Below are positions 25,340-35,750 of a DNA stretch of 64,000 nt, in pieces; position 1 is the first letter of the stretch; each line of letters begins with the position of its first letter. The notes beneath the pieces are model-generated. The model saw nothing but the letters and a program-made list of their open reading frames with translations, did not search any database and was not told the DNA's origin. The translations under genes and the position numbers were made by a program. This DNA is from Crambe crambe (lineage: Eukaryota; Porifera; Demospongiae; Poecilosclerida; Crambeidae): the NCBI GenBank assembly GCA_963924555.1, contig OZ004593.1, forward strand, positions 2,910,480-2,974,479, given 5' to 3'.

Positions 25340-26720
25340 TGTGCCTGGCTAGGTGTATTTTTCATGTCGTAGGTATGGGATAATTATAAAGAAATTGCAA
25401 CTCTCTCTGGTACGTAAGTTCTGAACACAGCAGCTTTGTCTGCACATGCACGAAAACTTCTCAGGTAATGTGACTAGAAAAAAAGTGTCCTGATTAGAGA
25501 AGTGTCCTTATTAGAGAGATGCTGTGTCCTGATTAGAGAGGTGTAGAAGTGTCCTGATTAGAGAGGTGTCCTTATTAGGAGATGCTGTATCTTGATTAGA
25601 GAGGTGTCCTTATTAGAGAGATGCTGTGTCCTGACTAGAGAGGTGTCCTTATTAGAGAGATGCTGTGTCCTGATTAGAGAGGTGTAGAAGTGTCCTGATT
25701 AGAGAAGCACCTTAATTAGAGAGGTATCCTTTATTAGAAAGCAAAAGTGTCTTGATTAGAGAGGTATGACCTGATTAGAACAGAGTCCTCATTCTCAAGG
25801 GTGAAATACAATGACAATAGCCATCATAGAGGAAGTCCACATTGAGGGGTTCCACTGTATGGGGTTCCACTGTATTGTATTCAGGAGTTCCACTGATTTT
25901 ATTTAGGGGTTCCCCTGTATCGCATTTAGGGGTTCCCCTGTATTGTATTTAGGAGTTCCCCTGTATTGCATTTAGGAGTTCTACTAGGGGGGGGAGGGGG
26001 GGGGGCTTCAGCCCCCCCACTCAGAATGGATAGTACCTGTAGGCATTAGCTATACTGTAGTCTGCAAATTCAACATCACAGATGCTGCAGTATTAACATC
26101 ACAGAATGAGATGTGGTTAATTAGTAACACCTAGCTCAGCAATTAGCTTGAAAGTATCCATCAACTGGCTCAGTGGCATCAGTGCTTTTGCAACTACAAT
26201 TATAATGCATGCAATCTTACATCGAGAACTGAATTGCATTGAATTCTCCTCTATGATGATAGAGTCCAGGAAGACTTAGCAGTGGCAGTACACTGGTATT
26301 CAAAATGGGCGTGGTTAAGTAAGTGGGCGTGGTCATCAAAAATTGCTCGGATTATACATCAGTCCCCCCCACCAGAAAGAATCTTCTTACGCCCCTGCTT
26401 TGTAGCTAGAGAGGTAGTCTTCTTTTGGAAGTTATTTTGTATGGAGTGTATATATACAATGGTACATGGTACAGTTGTCCTTTGTTGTGAGGTTGGCCCT
26501 CTTTTGAAGGGTCCCTATTAGAGGCTCTACTGTGTACGTATCAAAAAAGCTTTATTGTTACAAATAATATGGAACATGGAATTGATGAACTGTGCTCAGA
26601 TCTTGGCTAGACATGAAGGCAGTGTGACTTGTGTCTGGAGCTGTAGACAGCACGATCAAGGTTCATAGCTACCATAAATGAAATAAGGTTTGGCAATGGA
26701 GGGTGTGATCTACTTGGACT
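25340..26720 (+). pseudogene. Duplicated TRAF7 3' end, decayed (first copy)
   Basis: It is collinear with TRAF7 19150-20350: an exon-19-like piece at 25372-25409, the GATTAGAGAGGTGTCC minisatellite (25480-25780), an exon-21-like piece at 26567-26661, and the last exon at about 26687. Exon 21 has lost an internal segment, exon 20 is missing, and the final stop reads TGG. It cannot make a WD40 blade. Collinearity continues to about 27310 with the TRAF7 3' flank. Confidence 0.85.
25985..26400. mobile_element. Possible insertion inside the TRAF7 copy
   Basis: A G-rich hairpin (GGGGGGCTTCAGCCCCCC) starts the segment and TTACGCCCCTG ends it. The segment interrupts collinearity with TRAF7. Similar sequences occur at 55755-55790 and in the element at 59172. 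The boundaries are approximate. Confidence 0.35.
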
Positions 26721-27479
26721 AATAGCAATTTATTCCAGAGTCCAATAAATTTGCTTATTAGTTCGTATTGATTAATTGTACAGCTACTACTGCATAGACT
26801 ATAATAGCTAGTTTTCATTTGAGGTCTCCTTCCCATCAATAGTATCACCCCTGCAAGTTTCAATTTGACTACTTTTTTTCACTCTGAATTTTAACTGCAA
26901 GGCATGACCACATAGCTAGCTATGATTATACAACCCCCTTGAGAATGCTTTGTTTATTTGTTTGTTTGTTTTTTGTTGTTTTTAATGCCTCCAGACCCAA
27001 ATGTGGTGTCACAATAATATATGACCACTTCATTTTCTCTCTTGTCACTCTGCCCCTGAGAAGTACACAGGTCTATAGGGGAGACATGTGGCTATTCGAG
27101 TTACCACTAGCACTCTTCTTGAATTAGCCCCCCCCCCAACCTTTAAAGTCAATAGCTATAGCTAAGTAACTCTTGAATTTTATACGCATAATTATGAACT
27201 GTATAGCTGGTATAATGTGGTTATACAATGTTTTAGTATCTACGTACTTTGGAAAATGTGTGTTAAACTTTACTTTTAAAATAGGAGAGTAGTGGATGAT
27301 CTGGTCTACTGCATTCTTTGAACCTTCAGTTTATGAAATAGTTGTCTGGGTAGTTACATTGACAAGATTGTCTTTCAATCCAACAGCTGTTGTCTAGATA
27401 GATACATCTAGCTACAAAGGTCTTGGCTACTTCTGAAGCAACAAATAGTCACAGTAGACTCATTCCTCAAGTATAGAGG

Positions 27480-27740
27480 CGAAGAATACTGTGTCCTACA
27501 GTAAATAACCTCAAGCCTCCAAGGAAGTGGAGGGTTAAGATTCACTCTTACACTTGTATGTTCGTTGATGAAGGCGGATATAAAGAAACCAAAAAAGAAA
27601 AGTAAATGTCTTTGCTACCTAAGAAGCTTCTCATTTTGCATTATATACATGTAGCTAGCTATGCTCAAGTGGGTGAAGTAGATGATAAGAGAGCAAAAGG
27701 AAGTCTAACAAGACCACCTGTATTTGAAGATTATTGGCAT
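27480..27740 (+). pseudogene. Relic of a receptor tail upstream of R2
   Basis: It retains CTCAAGCCTCCAAGGAAG, AAGAAACCAAAAAAGAAAAG and a later YAQVGEVDDK-like stretch, all from a diverged family tail with stops and frameshifts. It matches the relic at 21260-21415, and shorter versions lie before R3 and R6. Confidence 0.75.
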
Positions 27741-28430
27741 GTTATATATAGATATCCTTTCATCGTTCAAGTATTGGCATGCTGGTATTTACTTTCATTA
27801 TTGTAGCCATAATTATTTTTGCCTTGAATATGATATTGGGCTGGAGAGTTTCAAAAATTATAAGACAGTGAGAATGCAAAATAGTTATGCAGGTCTTTTA
27901 AAAACAATAATTTAGCTATAAGTTCAGTGAAATTGAATTGCACATAAGCCACTATTATTGATTCTCAATAATAGCTATATTGTTATACTGCATTGAGGTT
28001 CTATGCATGTATGTTGTAGCTGTTTGTTAGAAGAGAAAAATCTGCAGCTGTTTTAGCTAGGCTAGTCATGCCTCTATTCTCAAATTCTCACTTGACTCTG
28101 GCTAGTTACTTAGCACCCTAGGCTACACAACATGATTAATATTTAATGAACTTCAAAAAAAAAAAAAACTTGAATATTGTCAATCTTCCTTGGCTATAGT
28201 TATAAAAGCTATTCTTGTTGAATGTATCAGCCAAGGAGATGAAATCCTGAAGCTGGATGACACCTCTAAGTACAACACCATGGACACATGACTGCACGAG
28301 TGTGAAGGCTGGAATTAAACTCATGAAAGGAACTACTGCACCTGTTATTTGCCAAAAAATAAGCAGTCATAGTTATGATATACTTACCAATCATAACATT
28401 CCATGATCAATTATATTGACCATCAAAATC
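27741..28430. other. R2 upstream region
   Basis: Non-coding. It carries the array-specific upstream blocks (GGAGATGAAATCCTGAAGCT near 28233) and no supported exon. Confidence 0.55.
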
Positions 28431-28539
28431 TAATAAAAGTCATGCCCGTTCTATCAGCCAGTCAGATTTAAGAGTAGTGAAGCATCAGTTTCCTGAAGTC
28501 TGACTAGCAGTTAAACTCTATACAGTGTGAAACTACACA
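28431..28539 (+). promoter_or_regulatory. R2 promoter / 5' UTR
   Basis: TAATAAAAGTCATGCCC at 28431 is followed by the conserved TCAGCCAGTCAGATTTAAGA block and a 5' UTR running to the ATG at 28540. The same order and spacing are kept in R1, R4, R7 and R10, pointing to a shared core promoter. The TATA-like role of AATAAAAG is inference. Confidence 0.6.
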
Positions 28540-30421
28540 ATGCTAAAGGTAAGACTAGCTAATACTTTAAACTATTGCAAGTCACCATTTAGCTAGCTAG
28601 TCAGCAAAGGCTATGTAGACTCTTTTCAAATAAGCTAAAAGATACCTTTGTTTTGCTGTGTGTGCATATATATATATATTTAATTTTTTTTTGGGGGGGG
28701 GGGAATATAGCAAAAAATCACCATAGCATCATCAGCTGCATTATCACTGTCTTTAGGAGCACAAGTTCAAAACACTCCTTTTGAGCATCTTCCTTCCTCT
28801 TATCTCATCTCAAGGTATGCTGTACTGGTATAGAGAGATTATCATATACGTATAAGGTCCAGTGATTAGCTAAGTACAGCATATGTAGGAGCAATGAAGT
28901 TGACTCTCAATCATGAAAACATGATATGTGTCTTCTTGTCCCATGCATGCATTTACAGTTCCAGCAATCTTTCCAGAATACTATACATTTTACAATGATA
29001 ATTCAATGACAGTGAATGGATCATCTCCTACTGGAAACTGTTCCAATCATAGCTCATCTAGTAACAGACTAATAACCTGTTGGCAACCAAATTCCAGTGT
29101 TCTGTTTGATTGGCGTGTCCCCACACTCACTGAACTAGATGGTGACATGTGGGCAAGTCAATTACTCCCAATACAATCAATAAAAGGACGTGTTGATATC
29201 AGATCAACTTTTGCATTTAATGTAACAATTGAAAGGGTTGAGGTGTTGATGTTTGCTTGTTCAATAGTGAGTCGAAATATCACCCTCGAACTCTTTGGAG
29301 GACCTACGACTACGAGGTACATAACTACAAAGCATTTTGGATCTGTTACTTCCTGTGACTCCCTTGTGAGAGTGTGCATATCAGTCAATACTTCAGATTT
29401 ACAAGAGATTTTAATGAGATTTACCTCTAACAAAGACTACTGGCTGTACCTTGCTGAGGTGATCTTCTACAGTCATAATTCTACCTGTTCACCAGATGCC
29501 ATCTTTAATTCAACTACACTACTACCACCAGATACAAGTTCACCAGATACCACGTCACCAGTTGAACCATCAGTGAATGCAATCACCATAGCAGTAGTGG
29601 TTCCTCTCTCCATTATCCTCATTATTGTTATCATGATAGTTATCCTGATCCTCTCCATAGTCTGTACCACTAAACACAAGCACCAACTCAGAATCAAGGA
29701 GGACCACACAACCACCCACAGACAAACACACAATCATCAATCTCCACAAGACAGAGGACACAGCAACCTGTGTGAGGATATCGAGACAGGACAAGCATAC
29801 TACTCCTCACCACACACCATTCGAGGAGAAGACATCCCAGCAAGTCAAGTCTACAACCGCCTTGAACGAGACACAGGTCCAGTGAGGGGAGCGACCAAGT
29901 CTTCCCGGGGGGTTACTGTGGACCAAGACGAGGCAGAGGTGGGAGCATACTCTACTGTGTCCTACAGCAAACAACCTCAAGCCTCCAAGGAAGCTGGTGT
30001 AGAGGGTATGGAAGATCCACTCTTGTATGCTGAAGTCAATGAGAATGTAAAGAAACCAAAAAAGAAAAATGAAGACATCTTTGCTACTGACCAACAAGAA
30101 GAGGCTTCTGCTTCTGCATTATATGCTCAAGTGGATGAGAAGAAGAAGAAGAAGAAAATGAAGAAGAAAGAGGAAGACACTCAACCCCACAAGCCAGACC
30201 AGCTGTATGCACAAATGGTAAAGAAGAAGAAAAAGAAAAAGGACAGTCCACCCCCTGAGCTGTATGCTCAGGTGGACAAGAAGAAGAGGAAGAAGAGAGA
30301 GAAGGAAAAGACTGAGAAGGTGCCTCCAAAGGAGTCAGGGGACATGTACTCTGTAGTTAATAAACCTAGTGCTCCTCCAGTACCTCTCAAGTCACACCTG
30401 CTCATGAAAGAACTCCAGTAA
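28540..30421 (+). CDS. R2: intact ITIM-like receptor, 509 aa
   Basis: Three exons: 28540-28548 (ATGCTAAAG), 28757-28814 and 28959-30421. Exon 2 supplies a signal peptide core TLLLSIFLPLISS. An acceptor nine bases later (28766) is also in frame. The ectodomain (about residues 23-205) has six cysteines, many N-x-S/T sites and ends DYWLYLAEVIFYS, which recalls the last strand of galactose-binding-like (F5/8-type) folds. A short Thr/Pro stalk precedes the membrane helix (about 231-259). The tail has VYNRL, AYSTV, LLYAEV, LYAQV, LYAQM, LYAQV and MYSVV between lysine tracts, then KPSAPPVPLK, a class II SH3 ligand. No family name is known to me; a phosphotyrosine-signalling receptor is inferred. Four tail repeats make this the shortest intact copy. 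Confidence 0.82.
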
Positions 30422-32240
30422 ATGAGCACATAGCTAAGTGTGTCAATAATCTCATTACAGATACATGCAGTGAGTATAGCTACGTACTTGAATGCTTGAG
30501 TTAAACTAACAGTGTCATTATGGTCACAATACAAACTTTTTTCCCATACAGAGTTTAAGTTCTATAGCTTTTAGATGAAGCCATGTTGAAAGAATAATTG
30601 TGTACATTCTAAAAAAGTTATACAAATATAAGTGATCTTATACGTAAATCAATATAACAACCAGTTGTTTGCACTTAACATTATACTGGAAATGATGTGG
30701 TAGTTAATATTCAAGATCATCCTGTACTATTGATATTCACAAGAATCTATACTAGGTGGAATAATAGGTATAATGTACGTATGTATCACTGTAAAATGAA
30801 AGTGTGTACTGCACACTAATACACATGCACACTAAAAAAACAACACAAAACAGTGTGTGTATTAGGACAAAATGGCTGCAAACCAGAAATATTTCCCACT
30901 CTATTACAAGTGTGTAAACTCACTCCACCTGATAATACCCTCTCTCCAGTACAACTGCTAAAAAATATGAAAATACAGTTGCTATTTCCATCTCACCATT
31001 CCTTTCAATTCCACTGAGTAGCTAGTTGTGTGTGCATTAAAGTCAAGTTGTGATAACTAACGAATTTGTACACATTGGAATACTTAGCTAAGTGATCTCG
31101 GTTTTTAGTCTTGAAAGATCCCATTCTTAATTAAAAATGAAGATGCACCTTACACTAATGGAACTGGTGTGATAAGATCACCAATTAGATTGAAGCTTTG
31201 TATCCAGCTAGCTATACTACATGTACAGATTTCAGTAGAATACGCACTCTGATGTTGAACAACTGTATGACCATGACCTGATCCCTAGCTAGCTATATGG
31301 TGAAATCAAGCCCATGATAGCAAATTGCACTCAGATTAAGCTTTGCTACAATACAACTGTTAGCTAACCTATAAAATGCTATGGAAGGATTGTAATTATA
31401 GCATAATACACAAACAGTGTTATGTAACTGACAGAATTCTACGTATTTAAAAGCACACCTGTTGAACAGCCATACTTTCTGAGATTTAGCTATAGCTAGC
31501 TAAGCCCTACAGCTATTACCTATACTATACGAAATTTATAAACTCACTACATTACTTTCTACGCTGAAGACATGACATGCATTATGAATGAGGTGTTATA
31601 TATAATTAATGTGTACAAATGATTGTGGTAGCTGTGGGAACTATTACCTATCATAGTAGTTTTCTTTCTTTTAAAATAGGCGGTTATTAATGTGATGATC
31701 CTGTTATGAACTTCATCACATAGATACAGTATTGCTAGGTATAGATACTTGAATCATTATGGGTCACAGGACCAAACCTTTTTCTTCTATAGCTAGTCAT
31801 ACAGTTTATTTTCTATAGTTTTATAGTTTATTTTTTTATATTGTCGTTGTTGTTGTTATTGAAAGCCATGCATGTTGAAAGAATAATTGTGTACATTCTT
31901 AAAAGGTTGTACACGTGGAATAGAGCTAAGTGATCTCATAAATCAATAACAACCATACTGGAAATGATAATTGTGCAGCTACATAATATTCAAAACCACC
32001 AAGGTATGTAGCACTGCATGATTGCACAATCATATAACGGCTTGGATTAAGCTATCTGTTCAGATATGCTATTGGTATTCACAAAAGTGATATTATAATT
32101 ATTATACGTAACATATGTGGCCAGAAATTTTTCCTGCCATGACTAGTGAGTGTGTAAGCTCACTTCACCTGATAATACCCTCTCTCCAGTACAACTGCTT
32201 CCATGTAGATTTACACAGAGTTGCTATTTTCATATTCCAC
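30422..32240. other. R2 3' flank (shared array unit)
   Basis: Non-coding. The blocks after the stop (GAGCACATAG..., then GTTAAACTAACAGTGTCATT) recur after R4, R5, R6 and R7 and inverted at 61200-62240. Microsatellite-like GTTGTTGTT lies near 31850. Confidence 0.6.
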
Positions 32241-32244
32241 TGAG

Positions 32245-32350
32245 TAGCTAATAGGGTGAAGTAGATGATATAAAGAGAAAGAAAACGAGAAGGAAAAGGA
32301 AGTCTTCCCATGTACAAGATCTCCCATGTACAAGACCACCTGTATTCAAA
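32245..32350 (+). pseudogene. Receptor-tail relic upstream of R3
   Basis: It retains AGGGTGAAGTAGATGATATA and CCCATGTACAAGACCACCTG, shared with 27675-27740 and 44630-44720. It is a decayed tail fragment with no frame. Confidence 0.6.
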
Positions 32351-32579
32351 GATAAGGTTACTGCATAAGTGTGATGGCTGGAATTAAACGGAATCACTGC
32401 ACTTGTTATTTGTCAAAATAAGCAATCATAATTGTGACTTATTTACCAGTCATAACATTCCGTGATCAAATAATATACAGTTTTATATTGACAGCAGGAT
32501 GTAATTAAAGCCATGCCTGTTCTATACCAGCCAGTCAAATTTGAGAGTAGTGAAGCATCAGTTTTCTGAAGTCTACACA

Positions 32580-33405
32580 ATGCTAAAGGTATATAAGACT
32601 AACTAGCTAATACTTTAACTATTGCAAGTCACCCCTTAGCTAGTCAGTAAAGGACTCTTTTCAAATAAGCTAAAAAGATTGCCATGTGTGCATGTTGTGG
32701 GGGAGCACTAAAATATAACTACAGCATCATCAAGAATACATAGCATTTGCTCTGCCAGCATATTTATTATTAATTTTCTGTATCCTCCTTATTGATAGTA
32801 GTAATTCCTTGCAAGACTGTGACCATGGAATCAGTACAATAGCTGATTTTCAATGGTATTGGAGTTATAGCAAAAAAGCTAGCTCTGTAATTATTAATTA
32901 TCACATGTTCTTAGTTATTATTGCTGCTCCTAAATCATTATCATTGTCTTTAATTATTAGGAGCACAAGTTCAAAGCACTCCTTTTGAGCATCTTCCTTC
33001 CTCTTATCTCATCTCAATGGTAATTCAATGACAGTGAATGGATCATCTCCTACTGGAAACTGTTCCAATAGTAGCTTATTTGGCACACTAATAACCTGTC
33101 TGCAACCAAAATCCAGTATTCTGTTTGATGAGCATGTCCCCATGTTAACTGGACTAGATGGTGACATGTGGGCAAGTCAACTACTCCTGATACAATCAAT
33201 AGGTGGACGTGTTGACATCAGATCAACTTTTGCATTTCATGTAACAATTAAAAGGGTTGAGGTGATGATATTTAACTATCCAATAGCGAGTCAAAATATT
33301 ACCCTCGAACTCTTTGGAGGACCTGCTACTATGAGGTATATAGCTACAAAGCATTTGGGATCTGTTACTTCCTGTGACTCCCTTGTGAGAGTGTGCATAT
33401 CTGAT
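32580..33405 (+). pseudogene. R3: broken receptor copy, forward arm
   Basis: First exon ATGCTAAAG is at 32580-32588 and a signal exon starts at about 32961. The signal exon runs straight into ectodomain sequence at about 33018 (CTCAATGGTAATTCAATG), removing intron 2 and the ectodomain start and bringing an immediate in-frame TAA. The ectodomain frame resumes at 33028 (MTVNGSSPTGNC) and stops near 33425. The stalk, membrane helix and tail are absent. Confidence 0.85.
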
Positions 33406-33723
33406 ATCAACACGTCCACTTATTGATTGTATTGGGAGTAATTGACTTGCCCACATGTCACCATCTAGTTCAGCGAGTGTGGGGACACGCCAATCAAACA
33501 GAACGCTGGAATTTGGTTGCCAACAGGTTATTAGTCCATCACTAGATAAGCTACTATTGGAACAGTTTCCAGTAGGAGATGATCCATTCACTGTCATTGT
33601 ATTACCATTGCGAAATGTATAGTATTCTGGAAAGATTACTGGAACTGCAAATGCATGCATGGGACAAAAAGAGAAACATTATACACACATCATGTTTACA
33701 TGATTGGGAGTCAACTTCATTAT
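33406..33723 (-). pseudogene. R3: inverted ectodomain arm (fold-back)
   Basis: The minus strand encodes VPVIFPEYYTF through GGRVDIR, the start of the ectodomain exon, including its acceptor (TTTACAG) and part of intron 2. It abuts the forward arm head-to-head at about 33405, where ATCAACACGTCC-type sequence is shared. The two arms form a large imperfect palindrome. Confidence 0.85.
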
Positions 33724-33726
33724 TCA

Positions 33727-34630
33727 TACACATGACAGTGACAGGAACTACACTAGTGGATTACTCATCTAGAACAGTGGAATGGCAAAAGCCTAATTGT
33801 TCACCAGCCAGAAGTGACAATAGAATCGGATGCATCCCTCAGATAGACAACACAACAGCTGTAGCCTATATAAACCACCTTGGAGGGACAGTGTCCCCAC
33901 AAGCAGTAAACATCACCAGAGATATGTGGATGTGGTGCTTGGAGAGAAAAATTACCCTTAAAGCACAGTTACTTACCAGGTGTGGAGAATGTCAGGGCAG
34001 TCCAGGGAAATGAGGGATCGATCAGATTGGATGCTGAACCCTTGAAAATAATGACAACAATGGGCCCTGTCGAGATGGACCTTTTTGCAGCTCACCTGAT
34101 AACACAACTTCCTCAGTGCATCCAGACCCCCTGGCGCTAGCAACAGATGAACATTCTGTTAGCAACTGCAGAGTCAGCTCTCCCAGATGTGATCCCCCAG
34201 CTAGCCGTGTAGCCTAGCTATCTCAAACAAAGACTTGAGGCAGAAAGCCTTTCAGAAGGAGCTTCAAACCTCCTGCTGGCATCATGGTGGAAGAAGTTAT
34301 CAACATCATATGCAGTTTAGACATTAACAATTTAAAATCAAGTCTTCTATGGTTTCACCCATCTAAACCAGTGAAATAGACCAAAGCAGGGAAGCTAGCT
34401 CAGAGTTTCTTCTTCCCTCGTTTTGATGAAAACAAGCAGTAGATGCACTTGGTGGAAGGCAGTAAAAAGACGACTCTGATGCACTTACTTGAAGATGACA
34501 GAGGCTCTTTGTAGTCATGGCAACACATCGGTATCAGCTTTTCATATAGCCTGCATCAAACCTAACAGGGCAGTAACTTCATCCACTATAGCACATTGGC
34601 TAAAATCAGTATTAAAGAAGATAGGCAGAT
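33727..34630 (+). mobile_element. Degenerate DIRS-like retrotransposon fragments
   Basis: At 33840-34013 the frame contains IDNTTAVAYINHLGGTVSP and MWMWCLERKI, the RNase H-like part following DIRS-type reverse transcriptases. At about 34490-34630 another frame contains IACIKPNRAVTSSTIAHWLK, typical of the tyrosine recombinase of the same elements. Between them are stops and frameshifts. The order (RNase H then recombinase, same strand) fits one decayed element inserted beside R3. Confidence 0.75.
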
Positions 34631-34859
34631 ACTTTTATATTCAAAGCTCACTCCACAAGAGGTGCTTCAACGAAATGCAGCTGCTGTACAGAATGACAAA
34701 GACCATACAATGGTTGCATGCTATTCTGAATTATATGAGGAAGGGAAGTCGATCATATCAATGGTCCCATTTTTTCCCCCTTTGGTCACCCACCCAACCA
34801 TTTGTGATAGTACTTGAGAAAAGGGGTCTTATCACGCAAAACATTAAAAGCTGTTAAAT

Positions 34860-35640
34860 GCTTGTAAAGTTTACAAGCTACATATAAAATGTACATACAT
34901 GAGATGTAAACTCAGGAACAAAATGGGGTATTAATTAGATTTAAAAGCCATGTAAATCTCCAGATTAAGAGCTTTAGAATGATACCAATAACTCCATTTT
35001 GAATTTTTGCTCCATATGGCCCCTTTTCTCAAGTACTATCACATTTATATGATGTATGATGCATAAATAGCTAATGGCTGAAAAAAGGCCACTGCTACTG
35101 ACCATGTGTTGGCTTATATACTTAAAATAAGCCACACCCCTTCTGGGAATCATAATCTCTACAATAATTAGATAATTAGCTCCAAGCTGCATTAAGGCAG
35201 TGCCTTTTTCTGCATATCTATGGATTAATCCTGATAGGATTGAGAAAAGCTGGCTCAACAGTGGCTAACAACTTTTTTTCACTCTGAATTATAAATGTGC
35301 TGTGTAGTCACGATCTTTTGAACTCTGGTTACTTAGGCTATATATACAACATGATTGATATTTTTAAATGAACTTCAAAAAAACAAAACAACTTGATCTT
35401 CCTTAGCTATAGCTATTCTTATACCTTCATTATACTGTTGAGTATATCAGCCATGGTTATTAAATCCTATTGAAGTTGGATGACACACAACACCATGGAC
35501 ATGAGCATGATGGCAGGAATTAAACTCATGAAAGGAACCGCTGCACCTGTCATTTGTCAAAACAAGCAATCATAATTGTGACATTTACCAATCATAACAT
35601 TCCATGATTAACTATACAGTTTTATATTGATCAGCAGAGT
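34860..35640. other. R4 upstream region
   Basis: Non-coding. It contains array-type upstream blocks (CATAACATTCCATGATTAAC near 35595). I see no exon. Confidence 0.5.
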
Positions 35641-35750
35641 CCAATAAAAGTCATGCCTGTTCTATCAGCCAGTCAGATTTAAGAGCAGTGAAGTATCAGT
35701 TTTCTGAAGTCTGACTAGCAGTTAAACTCAATACAGTGTGAAACTCCACA
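35641..35750 (+). promoter_or_regulatory. R4 promoter / 5' UTR
   Basis: CCAATAAAAGTCATGCC is followed by the TCAGCCAGTCAGATTTAAGA block and the 5' UTR. It is nearly identical to that of R2. Confidence 0.6.

Noticed and set aside
29940..30421. Calling the tail a true ITAM
   Set aside because: The spacing between Y-x-x-V motifs is about 20 or more residues, not the 6-8 of an ITAM, and the +3 position is mostly V.
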